From: Microcebus murinus
Taxonomy: Eukaryota; Chordata; Mammalia; Primates; Cheirogaleidae
Direction of reading: 5' to 3'
DNA length: 64,000 bases
NCBI RefSeq assembly: GCF_040939455.1
Contig: NC_134112.1
Location: 18,502,501 to 18,566,500 of the forward strand
The translations under genes were made by a program, and so were the position numbers. Position 1 is the stretch's first letter, and every line of letters starts with the position of its first letter. Below are positions 25,459 to 38,250 of this stretch, piece by piece. The notes under the pieces are model-generated. The model did not search any database. It was not told the DNA's origin and worked only from the letters and a program-made list of their open reading frames with translations.

Positions 25459-26085
25459 TGTGATTCCCAATTCTGGGAGCCACTTAAATCCAAGTGGGTC
25501 CTTGGCTTCAGGCAAAAAAGAATTCAGGAGCCAGCTGACAGTGTAAAGTGAAAGCAAGGTTTATTCTGAACCTATACAAAGTGTATTCCACAGACAGAGC
25601 AGAGGTCAGTTCTCTCTGCAGAACATAACCAGCCCCCCGGTTCCTGTTGCCCTTATATTTAAGCAACACCTTAAATTTTAGGCCAAACAAGGGGAGGAAT
25701 ATTCATGTTATTTCTACGATACTTCATGTTATTTCTACGAAACGGTGATGTTTTTCTGGAATTAGGGTAATGACCTACTTTTGACTACATATGGTCAAAC
25801 AGGAAGTGTCCTGGTATCAGATGCATAATGGGAGTGGGAGGTTTTCTTAGAAACTTTTATGGTAATAAAGTGTATCATTAAGCTGTAAGGTCCAGAGGTG
25901 GTCAATTTCTTCACCATCTTGGTTCTAACCAGTTGGAACTTGCCCTGCCTCCATCCTATTTTGATCAGGGTAGTTCAATGCCTGCACAATTAATCAATGC
26001 CCAAAGCAATACCCAAAGCAGTGCCCAAAGCAATACCCAAAGCAGTGCCCAAACCAGTGCCTAAATCAGTGTATGCCAGTTTCCT
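25459..26085 (-). mobile_element. Solo LTR, probably ERV1 class, inverted
   Basis: The wording AAAAAAGAATTCAGGAGCC, GTGAAAGCAAGGTTTATTC, GGCCAAACAAGGGGAGG and TTCACCATCTTGGTTCTAAC matches the antisense grammar of primate class I ERV LTRs. Two tandem duplications lie inside it: a 21-bp TTCATGTTATTTCTACGA pair (about 25703-25741) and a 12-bp array (25998-26069). Boundaries are approximate; no viral genes are present. Confidence 0.65.
25998..26069 (+). repeat. 12-bp tandem array inside the LTR
   Basis: Six copies of TGCCCAAAGCAA / TACCCAAAGCAG alternate, giving a 24-bp higher-order unit; the last two copies are diverged (AAACCAG, TAAATCAG). Confidence 0.95.
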
Positions 26086-26864
26086 GTCGTAGATGGATAT
26101 TTCCTTGAAAATTTAAATATATAGACATACCTCAAACCAAAAGCTAGGATCATACAAAATGATGAAGCAGTTGAACTATTCTTGTTAATACCAGAAGCAT
26201 GACAAATATACCTACTGCCACTCTTATTAATTGTTACAGAAATATTAACTAATATAATTTATTTAAAAATAAGAGTTTCAAAAATAGGAAAGGAAGATAT
26301 AAAAGTATCATTATTTACAGGTGATTTTGAATTCTTGAAAAATCTGAATTAATAACGTACTAGAAACAATGAAAGATTGTATTAATTTATGCATATTTAG
26401 TATAAATTTTCTAAATACATGTAATCATCAGTTAGGAAATATGAAAAAATATTCCTGATACAATAGCAACAGAAATAATAGACTTTAAAATAAACTTAAG
26501 TAATATGAAGGTTCTATATGAAGAAAGCATTATACTCACTAATGTATGTAAAAGAAGACTTAAAGGAATGGAAGCAACATGTATTGCTTTTGGATGTAAA
26601 GATTCAATATTGGACAGATATAACTATAAATGTGCAATACTGAATAAAGTTTTAAATAAAAATTTCAGTTTTTGAAACTTAATAGACTGATTCTAAAATT
26701 CAGATGGAAATTGCTATATATGGATCAAAAATAAAACTTCTAGAAGAAAATGTGGATTATTTTAGTGTCAAGGCTTTTCTAATTATGTAGATAAATCCTG
26801 AGGACCTAAAGGAAATGAATAATAAATTTAATAACAAAGATTTAGAAAATAACCAGGATAAAAA

Positions 26865-28373
26865 AATACCTCTAAGACCAGAGAAGACCCTGTATAGCAA
26901 AAGCAATCCTAGGCAATAAAAACAAAATGGGAGGTATCAATTTACCAGACTTCAACCTATACTACAAGGCTATAGTAATTAAAACATCTTGTGACTGGCA
27001 CAAGAACAGGGACATTGACCAGCAGAACAGAGAACCCAGATATAAAACCATCCTCATACAGCCAACTAATCTTTGACAAAGCAGACAAAAACATACGCTG
27101 GGGAAAAGAATCTTTATTCAATACATGGTGCTGGGAAAATTAGATAGCCACATTAGAAGACTGAAATAGGATCCACACCTTTCACCTCTCACAAAAATCA
27201 ACTCACTCTGAGTAACAGATTTAAACCTAATGTGTGAAACTATTAGAATTCTAGAGGAAAATGTTGGAAATACTTTTCTAGACGTTGGCCTAGGCAAAGA
27301 ATTTATGAAGAAGACCCCCAGTGGCAATCACAGCAACAACAAAAATAAATAAATGGGACCTGATCAAATTAAAAAGCTTCTGCACAGCCAAAGAAACTGT
27401 CATTAGAGCAAACAGACAACCTACAGAATGGGAGAATATTTTCACATCCTACACATCTGATAAAGGGCAGATAACTAGAATCTATTTAGAACTCAGGAAA
27501 ATCAGCAAGAAAAAAAATCAAACAACCATGTCAAAAAGTGGGCAAAGGACATGAACAGAAATTTTTCAAAAGAAGACAGAATAATGGCCAACAAACATAT
27601 GAAAAAATGCTCAACATCTCTAATCAGGGAAATGCAAATCAAAACCACAATGAGATATCACATATCTCCAGTGAGAATGGAGTCCCAAAATAATAAGTGT
27701 TGGCATGGATGCAGAGAGATAGAAACACTCCTACACTGCTGGTGGGACTGCAATAGTGCAACCTCTGTGGAAAGCAATATGGAGACACCTTAAAGCGACA
27801 CATGAGGATCTACCATTTGATCCAGCAATCCCATTACTGGGCATCTACCCAAAAGAACAAAAGACACTCTATAAAAAAGACATCTACACTCCAATGTTTA
27901 CAGCAGCACAATTCACAATTGCAAAGCTCTGGAAACACCCCAAGTGCCCATCAATCCATGAGTGGATTAATAAAATGTGGCATATGTATACCACAGAGTA
28001 CTATTCAGCTATAAGAAACAATGGTGATATAGCATCTCTTGTATTTTCCCAGATAGAGCTGAAACCCATTCTACTAAGTGAAGTATCCCAAGAATGGAAA
28101 AATAAGCACCATATGTACCCACCAGCAAATTGGTATTAACTGATCAACACCTAGGTGGACATATAGGAATAACATTTATCAGACATCAGGTGGATGGGAG
28201 GGAGGAAGGGGAGGGAATGGGTATATACATACATAATGAGTGCGATGGGCACCATCTGGGGGATGGACACACTTATTCGGGGGGGGGTGAGTGAGAGGGG
28301 AAGGCAACACACGTAACCTAAACATTTGTATACCCATAATATGCTAAAATAAATAAATAAATAAAAATAATTT
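26865..28373 (+). mobile_element. Lemur L1 3' end: broken ORF2 C-terminus plus 3' UTR
   Basis: The ORF2 tail is spread over three frames (about 27321-27554, 27551-27793, 27756-28139). Typical pieces are [39 protein letters not shown] and WINKMWHMYTTEYYSAIRN, ending MYPPANWY. Frameshifts and 5' truncation make it inactive; the endonuclease and most of the reverse transcriptase are absent. The 3' UTR has GACATCAGGTGGATGGGAGG, a G-rich run and an (AATA)n tail. Sequence is less degraded than the other L1 pieces, so it is younger. It sits inside an older L1ME that continues at 28380. Confidence 0.9.
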
Positions 28374-29500
<1,127 letters not shown>

Positions 29501-29650
29501 GTGTGCGATGGAGAATGGACTATTTTCATTGTATATTCCCTTTTGGATGGTTTGAATTTTGTTTATCATGGGCATGTGCAGTTTATACCATAAAAATCAA
29601 TGTTTTTTGTTTTATTTGTATTAATTATGTTTTTTCTTGGATTTTTGCAG

Positions 29651-29737
29651 ATTTCTCTTGCACTTTGTTTTGTTTTGATGTTTGGGAACTCAATGTTAAT
29701 AACTTCTTATTATGCTTCCTCTTTGGTAATTATTTGG
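29651..29737 (+). CDS. DPY19L1: DPY19L1 coding exon (4th in window)
   Basis: The acceptor is ATTTTTGCAG and the donor TGG|GTAAGT. The 87-nt exon (29 codons, phase 0 to 0) encodes ISLALCFVLMFGNSMLITSY and then YASSLVIIW, almost wholly hydrophobic and likely a membrane span. An open frame from 29503 reads through this exon by chance in the same frame; the real exon begins at the AG. Confidence 0.94.
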
Positions 29738-31839
29738 GTAAGTGTTCCTTAAACATGGTTGTTTTTGACTATTAATAATAGTTTATCAGTTTTTCACTAG
29801 CTTTGGGTTCATGTGGGGTTTCTACAGGAATCATCTCAGGTGTCTTACTGAATATATCTCTGTGGCAGTGTTCAAGTACTCACTTCTAAAACAGGAAACA
29901 AACACACTGAAAAGTTAGTATCAGAAAGCACAGCACTTTGTCTCCTAGCCCTAATGTGCCCTTTCTCTTTCTTCAGCTTCTGTCACCTAAGTTTTGGTCC
30001 CAGGGTTCCTTTCAGAAAGATTTCTGTCTTTTCTTCTCTGGTTCTGTTTTCTGTTTTTTATCTTATTTCTGCTCTACCTTCAGAACCCCTTTCCTCCCAC
30101 TGACATCTCCTGGCAGCTCCCCTCTTCGTTCCATTGTGATCAGAGGCTTGAGACCTCAGTTACTTAGGGGTTTTTTCCATCCATTATCTATTTGTAAGGA
30201 ATATTCAGGTGGTTCAAGTCAGGTGATGATTAAAGTATATTTTGCTAAATCAGTATGAAGACCAGCTTTAGATTGTGGGGAGACTGTCTTACAGAGTTAG
30301 AACAAATGGTGAAAGGTTTTCTAATTTCTTCTGTCATTTTTGTCAAAATGATTTTCTAAATATAAAAAGTTTTGTTAAATGTAAAGACTTCCAGAGGTGG
30401 TTATGCCTTTTTAAATGGGTGTCACCATTACAATGCTTGCAAACCTAAGTTACTCCTTAGATTTAAACTGCATGTGTGATAGTATAGGCCAGTTTCCTGA
30501 AGACAAATGCATGTTGCACTGTCTTAATTGAGATGTATTCTACTTCTTGAGTTGTCATATAGGTTACTCAAATCATTTTGGCTTTCTTGATTTCTAGAAC
30601 CCATTAACAAATTTGGAAATTCCTATTTCTTTGTCTCATTTTACAAATAATATTTATTTAAGAACTCATGTTTTAAGAATATGTCTCTTCCCAATCCAGG
30701 CCACCACCCTTTTCAGGTTGTGTGCCTCAAGTAAAAACTTAGTCACAGACATGAGTAGTTAGCATGTGATGATACTGTGTTTTCAACAACAAAAATCATT
30801 AACTGAGTTGTTCTACTTTGGGATTAATACATATTGTTCTTAAAGTCAAAATCAGTATGCTTTGTAATTAGGAAAGGTGACAGTGCACTCAATTCTATAT
30901 TTTACATGTGTACTTTGGCAAGTACTGCTATTACCCAGGATGAAGTATATGACTTTTGGTAAGTGTGTACAGGGAAGCTATTGAATTGAATTTGCATATG
31001 AATAAAATCTAAGTACACTTTGTAAGAATTTTTTCTTCAGTGCACTTGAGCACCTGCAGTATGTAAGGTACCCTGCTAGATGCTTAACACTGAGGTGTGC
31101 TTTGGTATGAATTAAGCATATTTATGTATATTTCATATATTTTGATATATAAAAATAATTGATGCCAATAGTTATACATTATAGAATATTTATACATATT
31201 TAAATACAAATTTGCATATATCTATTTATAGTTAATCACTTTGAAACCTGAATCATGTCACATCTTATTTTCTCAGATATTCAGAAACTTCTGAAAAGAT
31301 TTAATTTGGATTTGACTATTTATGTTTTAATCTCTAACCCTATTTTTGCCAACTTTGAAGTAGATTTAGTTTCCTATAGGTAAAAGTTTGGGAATCTATG
31401 AACCTGGAAAGACTTAAGATTTGACAGAGGAGAGGTATTTAGTCGATTCATTTAATTCTCATTTGTTATTTATCCTGAGTCAGTCATTTTTAGCTAAAGC
31501 AAAATCTTACTCCTGTATGACTACTATCTAAAATTTTAAAATTGTTATATACCTCTTGGTTCTTAGGTATATCAAATATGTAAAATTGGTCATAGGAATT
31601 TACATATGGCGATTCTTTTTTCAACTTTACAAAGTCACTAACTGACCTAAGCTTTGGATAAAATAGGGCTATTTCTTGAAATCACTGATTACAGACATGA
31701 GCATGTGGTGATGCTATATGGAAAATTGGTAGTGTGTTCAATTTTAGATACTTGAGAGTCTTGTTATTTAGAATTTTTTGGTACTTGAATTTATGCTTAT
31801 AAGTATTAACTATATACTATGTTATTTTTTTCTGCTTAG
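29738..31839. other. Intron between 4th and 5th exons
   Basis: No clear repeat. Two diverged, similarly worded blocks around 30740-30900 and 31690-31770 (ACAGACATGAG...GTGATG, then ...TCAATT) may be an old local duplication. Confidence 0.4.
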
Positions 31840-31899
31840 GGTATTCTGGCAATGAAACCACATTTCCTGAAAATAAATGTATCTGAATTTAGTTTATGG
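31840..31899 (+). CDS. DPY19L1: DPY19L1 coding exon (5th in window)
   Basis: The acceptor is CTGCTTAG and the donor TGG|GTAAGA. This small symmetric exon of 60 nt (20 codons) reads GILAMKPHFLKINVSEFSLW. It contains one N-V-S sequon, which would be a glycosylation site only if the loop faces the lumen. It is too short to appear as a free-standing open frame and was found by splice sites and family similarity. Confidence 0.93.
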
Positions 31900-32431
31900 G
31901 TAAGAATCAATCTATTTTGATGCATATGTTTTTTCTTGATAAAATATATCATTTGCTTTATGTTTTACTTTTAAGGAAATGATCTATGTAATGCAGGGAT
32001 CTGTTTTATAACATATTTGGGCTCAATGGTAACATGCCAAATTGCCCTTTTGTGAAACAAGTTAACATTAATCCTGGATATGTAGTTAATGAATTCCAGT
32101 TTTATTTATTACCCATGTTTCTTCTGAGGAACAGTGCATGTATAAGAAACTGTTAATAGAGGGGGAATTTAATAGCAATTGCTATATAAATCTCCTATAA
32201 AATATATTAATTTTGATAAGATTGTATGTATATATTTTTAGCTATTGCCCCTTGATTTTGGAGCTACATTCTTTATTTTAAATTGAGATACATTTTTTAG
32301 CATTTTGTCTTGGAGATAGAGATATTTATTTCATGTGTGATTAAAAGATTTATATTTTTTTCTTCCTTGCTTATGTCTATGGAATATGAAGCATCAGATT
32401 TATTTTTGTTTTGTTTTGGGGTTTTTTTTAG
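31900..32431. other. Short intron between 5th and 6th exons
   Basis: 532 nt of AT-rich DNA with no repeat recognised; it ends in a T-rich acceptor tract. Confidence 0.6.
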
Positions 32432-32512
32432 GTTATACAAGGATGTTTTTGGTTATTTGGAACTGTCATACTCAAATATTTGACATCTAAAATATTTGGC
32501 ATTGCAGATGAT
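32432..32512 (+). CDS. DPY19L1: DPY19L1 coding exon (6th in window)
   Basis: The acceptor is GTTTTTTTTAG and the donor GAT|GTAAGT. The 81-nt exon (27 codons, phase 0 to 0) encodes VIQGCFWLFGTVILKYLTSK and then IFGIADD. It consists of an aromatic-rich hydrophobic span and a polar loop. It lies 532 nt after the previous exon and before a 9.3-kb intron. Confidence 0.94.
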
Positions 32513-34314
32513 GTAAGTGTTTTTTGCTTAAATTTGAAAGACTTGAAAAAAAACAAACAGGCTAAGAATGAATTATTTGATAACTCAAATTCTAGGATGA
32601 ATTCTAGTCACCTATTATTTTATCCACTTACTATGATAGAAAGTAAATGTGATTGTGTTTATAGTTTACTATCCAAAATTAATTTCTTGGCACAATCTCT
32701 TATCTTATTGGTTCTTCTATATCACAAAGATTTTAAAAGAAGAAAACTCTAGAGATTAAAGCTCAAATTTTAAGGTCTCTACAGCCACTTTTCTCTAGCT
32801 TCTCTATGCTCCACTTTTGTAACAAAGACACCATCTTCAGAGCCTTAGCTGGAGATCACATTATAGTCTCATTCTTTCTTCTCCTATTTTCTGGCCAATG
32901 CTTGTGAAAGGTTTATTTTTAAGCCCTTACAGGGTAATCTAACCCAAGTTTTCTTATTAAGAGATGTTTTTTGTCTGTTTTGGTATGAGGGTAGGAAAGA
33001 AAATAAAATGAGAATTCTGTCTTAAAACTTTAAAGATTCTTCCTATCCATAATTGCTTTGCCTATTTTGTGTTTGTGTTTTTAATCAGCACTTCCCAAGT
33101 CAGGAGGCTATCAGAGACTTAACTTAAAAAAGTAAACCACATTTTTCCCCCCTGTAATTTTTACTGGCGATCGATCTTTCTTCCTTCTGTACTGGATTAA
33201 AGCTCTGGTTTTGAAACTGGATTGTGTGAGGTTCTGGACTTCCAAGGACTCTTTCTTGTGTTCTGTCTTCTTGCTCATCTTGTCTCAGCTCCTCTTTTAC
33301 CCAGGACAGCTTTTAATCTTTTAATCTTTAAGCTTTTAATCTTTTACATATTGGACATTTATATAGATTTTCATATGATCAAGGGAATTTTTTACTTAAA
33401 AAGATTGAAAACAACCGGGCTATTAAATAGCTGGTTTGCAACCTGTGGAAAGATTTTTAAAAGTACAAAACTGTAGTTTAAAATGTATATATTCATTCAT
33501 TCTCTCAATACATACCTGCTATGTGTCTGTCAGTAGAATATATCCTAGAGATACAAAACTGAGTAAGACATGGTCTAGTGGGAGATAGGAACAGTTTCTA
33601 GCAATTATAATGTAATAAAAGCTATGATTTAAAAAAAAAAAAAAGTACAGAACGATACAGGAGTGCAGAGGAGGAGAATCAGGGAAGGATCCTAGAAGTC
33701 AGCTGTGAAGATGAGAGCTGAAAGGTGATTGAGTCATCCAAGATGCAGAGAGTGAGCAGGAAGAAAAGTGAAATAGCTCCAGTCCCAGGTTTATGGAATG
33801 TGCTTCCTCACTGAGGGAAGACAAATTAGTTAAGGTTTTGACTCAGGTTAGAGTGATTATTGTCATTTCTGTCACAGCCTAATGTTATACCAGGGAAAAA
33901 AAAGTGCTATAGACACAGTTATATCCAAATTAGAAATAATTTAGTTGTAACTTTAATATTTCTAGAAATATGTAACATTGATCAATGGCATTAGTTCATA
34001 AATTCTTAATTTTGACATAGTTCAAAGGAAGAGAATGGCAAGACCACCCAACTCTTAAGCATTTCCACCTACCCTTCTCTATGAAGAAAATTAGACACAC
34101 TCTCCTGTCCTTCAGGAACTGCGTGAGCCATTTCCTAGATTATCCCTGATTTCCCATCCCTCTGCTATCAGTGCTGTCTTGGCAGAGCCTGATGAGCTAT
34201 AAACTATGGCTAAAATATTTCTATTTTGCACATTTTATTTAGAGTTGACTCAATCAGCAAAATTCTGGAGGCTTTAAAAATCTTCTACTTTGCAGACAAC
34301 TTGTTCTTTCAGCA
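32513..34314. other. Intron start; L2-like segment
   Basis: 33490-33780 has TTCATTCATTCTCTCAATAC, CCTGCTATGTGTCTGTC and AGATACAAAACTGAGTAAG, typical of an old L2-class repeat in forward orientation, with an A run at 33630-33643. The open frames at 32480-32752 and 33222-33476 are not conserved-looking (the first is a read-through of the exon at 32432). Confidence 0.45.
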
Positions 34315-34500
34315 ACGTGTAACATTTAAGTTCATGGGCTCTGGTGTCAAACAGGCCTAGGTTCAAGTTCTAATTGCCACGTTTTACCTGTGGGACTTCA
34401 GACGATTCATCTAAATAAAACCTAAATGAAAAGTACTGGCTCAGTGTAGCGTGGGATCAATGCTCAATAAATATTAGCTGTTGTTGTCATTGTTATTGTT
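34315..34500 (+). repeat. MIR SINE
   Basis: AAGTTCATGGGCTCTGGTGT, AGGCCTAGGTTCAAGTTC, CCTGTGGGACTTCAGACG and ATGCTCAATAAATATTAGCT follow the MIR consensus order. Confidence 0.85.
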
Positions 34501-37500
34501 TAATTAATCATTGTTGCTTATCATAAATAGATGTTAAATTTTATTGAATTTTATCAAATGCCTTTCCTGTATCTATTGAAATGATTATACAGTTTTTACT
34601 GCCTTTGTCTGTTAACATGATATCTTATATTAACTGAAGACATCTGGGCCAAGACTTTTCTTTGTGGAAATACTTTTAATAACTAATTCATCATCATTGT
34701 GTTTTGTTCTTCATGAAGTTTTGGCAATTTGTGTTTTCTAGGAATGTGTCCATTTCATCTATATTTTCTAATTTGTTGACATAAAATAATTAAATTATTA
34801 CATTATTTTTCTTTAAATTTCTCTTGGATTATTAGAGTTATCCCCTTTTTCATTCCTGGATTTTTATAATTTGTCTTCTCTTTTTAACCCTTGGGCTGTC
34901 TAGCTTGATATATCAATTTCTTTGATCATTATAAAGGACCAACTTTTGGTTTCATTATTGTTCTATATTATTTTTGTTTCATCTTTCATTGGTTATTATT
35001 TCCTTTCTTCTGCTTGCTTGAGGCTTAATGTGCTTTTCTTTTTTTAGTTCTTAAGATGAAATCTTACATTACTAGTTTGAGACTTTACTAACCACAGGTA
35101 TTTAAAGCTATATATTTCCCTGTCAGTACTGGTTTAGGTGCATCTTATCTAGTATTGTTATATTTGTTTTCATTTTCAACTCAGTTCAAAATATTTTCTA
35201 ACACTTCCTGTGATTTCTTTTTTGATTCGTTTGTTATTTAATGCATGTTGTTTAATTTTTAGCTATTTGAGTATTTTTCAGATTTCTTTCTCTGTTTTTG
35301 TTTCTAATTTGATTGCATTGTGTTTGGAGAACATCTTTCAGTATTTTAAAATTTATTAAGAATTTTGTATGGCCTCGTATATTGTCTGTCCTGGAGAGTA
35401 TTCTGTGTGTGTTTGAGAAAACATTATTTTGCTATTCTGTGGTTACTGGGTAGTGTATTCAGTAAATATCAGATCAAGTTGTTTGATAGTGTTTTTCTTA
35501 TATATCCATGTAATGTAATTTTTGATAAGTGTTTGGATTTATGGTTGCCATTTTGCTATTTTTTTGAGTCTCATGTCTTCTTCTGTTAAATATTTTTTGC
35601 ATGTATACCATTTTAAATTCTGTTGATTTCTTAACTACATATTTTTTAGCTATTTTTCAAAAAATATTTTATGATCTATACTCACAATGCTGTACATAAG
35701 ATCCCCAAAACTTTCATCTTATAACTGAAAGTTTATGCCATTTGTCCAACATTTCCCTATTTCCCCAACCCCATAACCCCTGGCAATCACCATTCTACTC
35801 TCTGCTTCTATGAGTTTGAGTTTTTAGAGTCCACAAATAAGTGAGATTATATATAGTATTTGTGTTTATGTGTCTAGCTCATTTCACTTTGCATAATGTC
35901 CTCCAGGTTCATCCTGGAGGATGTTGTTGCAAATGGCAAGATTTTCTTCTTTTTTATGGCTGAATAGTATTCCATTGTGTATATTGATATATATACACAC
36001 AAAACATTTTCTTTATTTATGTATTGATAGACACTTAGGTTGTTTTCATGTCTTGGCTATTGTGAATAATGCTGCAGTGAACATGAGTATACAGATATTT
36101 CTTCATTCTTTTTATGGTTGCTCTAGGGATTGCAGTATACATCTTAATTTATCACAGTTTACTTTAAGCTAATACTGACTTGATTCAGTTATTAAAATAC
36201 ATAGTTCCTTTACTTCAATACATCTTTACTTCCTATGTTCTCTTTTGTGCTGTTATTGTCATGGATATCCTATCTATATAGAAGTGCCAACAATACACAG
36301 TTAGGACTATTGCCTTATGCAATCTTATATATTGATCTTATGGATTAATTTAAGAGAAAAAATTTTATATTGACTTTTATATTTACCCACATTTTTGCCA
36401 TTTTTATTTCTCTTCTTTTTTGTGTGTGTGAATGTGAGTTACTGTCAGTATCATTTCCTTTCAGGCTGAAGGATTCCTTTTTTTTTGTAAGTCAGGTCTG
36501 CTAGCATTGTATTCTCTCAGGCTTTGTTTCTCTTTGTAATGTCTTTATTTACATTAATTTTTTAAGGATAATTTTGCTGGATATAGCATTATTGGTTGAC
36601 AGTTCTTTTCTTTTAAAATTTCTGTCCTTTGTTACTTCTAATGAGAAGCCAGTCAATTAATATTATTTTATTAATATTAATAAAATACTATTAATGTTAA
36701 TCAAAAATTTTTTATCCCCCTGCACATGATGAGTTGGTTTTCTGTTGTTCCTTTTAAGATGTTGTCTTTATATTTCATGCTTAAAAGTTTGACTATGGTA
36801 TATGTAGATATGGATCTTTTTGAGTTCATCCCTCCAGGTGTTTATTGAACTACTATAGGTTACTATTTTTCATCAAAATTGGCAAGGTTTTGGCCATTGG
36901 TTTTTCAAATATTTTCCCTTTTCCCTCTTTCTGCATCTCTCATTACACATTTTTGTGTGCTTAATATTGTTCCAAAGGTTTTTGAAGTTCATTTTTCCAT
37001 AGTCTTCCCCTCTCAATAATTTCTAATAACATATCTTAACATATCTTAAGCTTATTGATTCTTTTTCTAACTTTTGAAATTTATTGTTGAGCTCATCTAG
37101 TGAAATTCATTTCACTTGCACATTTTAGCTCTAGAAAATTTCTTTTTTTAAAGTTTGATTTCTTCATTAAAATTCACTGTTTGCTGAGTCTTCATTATAT
37201 TTTCCCTTAAATTTTAAACATGGTTGCCTTTACTATTTTCACATATTTATAATTGCTGCTTTGAAGGTTTTGTTGTCTAACTACAACATCTAAGCCCTTT
37301 CAGTCAGTCTTTATGTGTTAGACTTTCCTGTTTCTTTGCATGTCTCATTAAGTTTTTTTATAACTGGATATTTTAGGTAACATATTGTAGCAACTCTGGA
37401 TTCTGACTTTTTTCCGGGGGGGGGGGGGTTCTGTTGTTGCTATTTTATTTGGGTTTTTTTTCCTCATTTATGTGGACTTTATCTGAGAAATTTTCCTCTT

Positions 37501-37739
37501 GTGCTGTATGGCTGCTAATGTGTCTACTCAGGTTTTTTGTTTTGATTTTTTTAATTCTTATTTTTGGTTTTTTAACCTGGCTTTCTAGGTGTCACTTCTA
37601 TGTCTGTGTAACTTAGAGCTCAGCCAGTGATTGGTCAGAAGTTGTGCTCAGACATCTCCATCTTCTCCTGATGGATCTTTGTGGGGGTTGATGAGCACAT
37701 TAAGAGGGAAGACAGTTTTCAAGTGTATTGGAGGGTTCC
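34501..37739 (-). mobile_element. Antisense L1M fragments (at least two)
   Basis: 34500-35640 is antisense ORF2 (CTATTGAAATGATTATACAG, AAGGACCAACTTTTGG, TGTTTGGAGAACATC). 35640-36115 restarts with a 3' end (CTTATAACTGAAAGTTTATG, TCATTTCACTTTGCATAATG, GAATAGTATTCCATTGTGTA). 36115-37739 is older antisense L1-like sequence. A 13-base G run is at 37416-37428. Several hydrophobic open frames here are by-products of T-rich antisense L1. Confidence 0.75.
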
Positions 37740-38250
37740 CAGGTTTGACAGTTCATTAGATGACTCAGTGTATAGTCATACTCATGACAATCATTTATTA
37801 TATTGAAAGAATACAAAGCATAATCAGTAAAGGGGAAAGGCACACAGGGTGAAGTCAGGAAGAAACCACACACAAGTTTCTAAAGGTTCTCTCCTGGTGG
37901 AGTCACATGGGATGTGCTTAATTTACCTAGCAATGAGTTGTGACAGAACATATGAAATACTATCTACCTGGGAAATTCTTTAGAGACTTCAGTGCCAAAG
38001 GATTTCATTGGAGGCTGGTTGTGTCAACACCTCTGCCTAGCACATATCAAAATTTCCAACTCCCAGAAGGAATGTAAGTCTTCACTATAAACCACATTGT
38101 ACAGTTTAGGTTCACTTGGCCACCCTTATCTGAAAACCCTCCTGAAATCAAGTTCCCTGAGACTAGCCAAGGGAAAACCTTGCAAGCAGTTTTTCAAAGG
38201 GCCAACTATGTTAACTCTTTTCTGAACATCAAGTTAGCTCCATCTTTTTC
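37740..38250 (-). mobile_element. Solo LTR, probably ERVL class
   Basis: GATGACTCAGTGTATAGTCA, AATCAGTAAAGGGGAAAGG, GCCTAGCACATATCAAAATT and CCCAGAAGGAATGTAAG are words I associate with ERVL-type LTRs (MLT2/MER21-like). Family and ends are not certain; it interrupts antisense L1. No viral genes are seen. Confidence 0.5.

Larger units (their letters stand above)
24984..26864 (+). mobile_element. Degraded L1M ORF2, forward, with two nested insertions
   Basis: GGAATGCAAGAATGTTTTGA, ATATGATCATTTCCTTTGAT, AAAGTCAACATCTTTGTCTG and then, after the LTR, AAAGCTAGGATCATACAAAA and AATAGCAACAGAAATAATAG follow the ORF2 order. An AluJ-like copy (25053-25350) and an ERV LTR (about 25459-26085) split it. 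The abutting opposite-strand L1 may be a separate insertion or an inversion. Confidence 0.7.

Noticed and set aside
25998..26069. CRISPR-like direct repeats
   Set aside because: Units are 12 bp, contiguous and without spacers, in a mammalian LTR.
27321..28139. Forward open frames as a host gene
   Set aside because: They are consecutive broken pieces of one L1 ORF2 C-terminus followed by an L1 3' UTR and A-rich tail.
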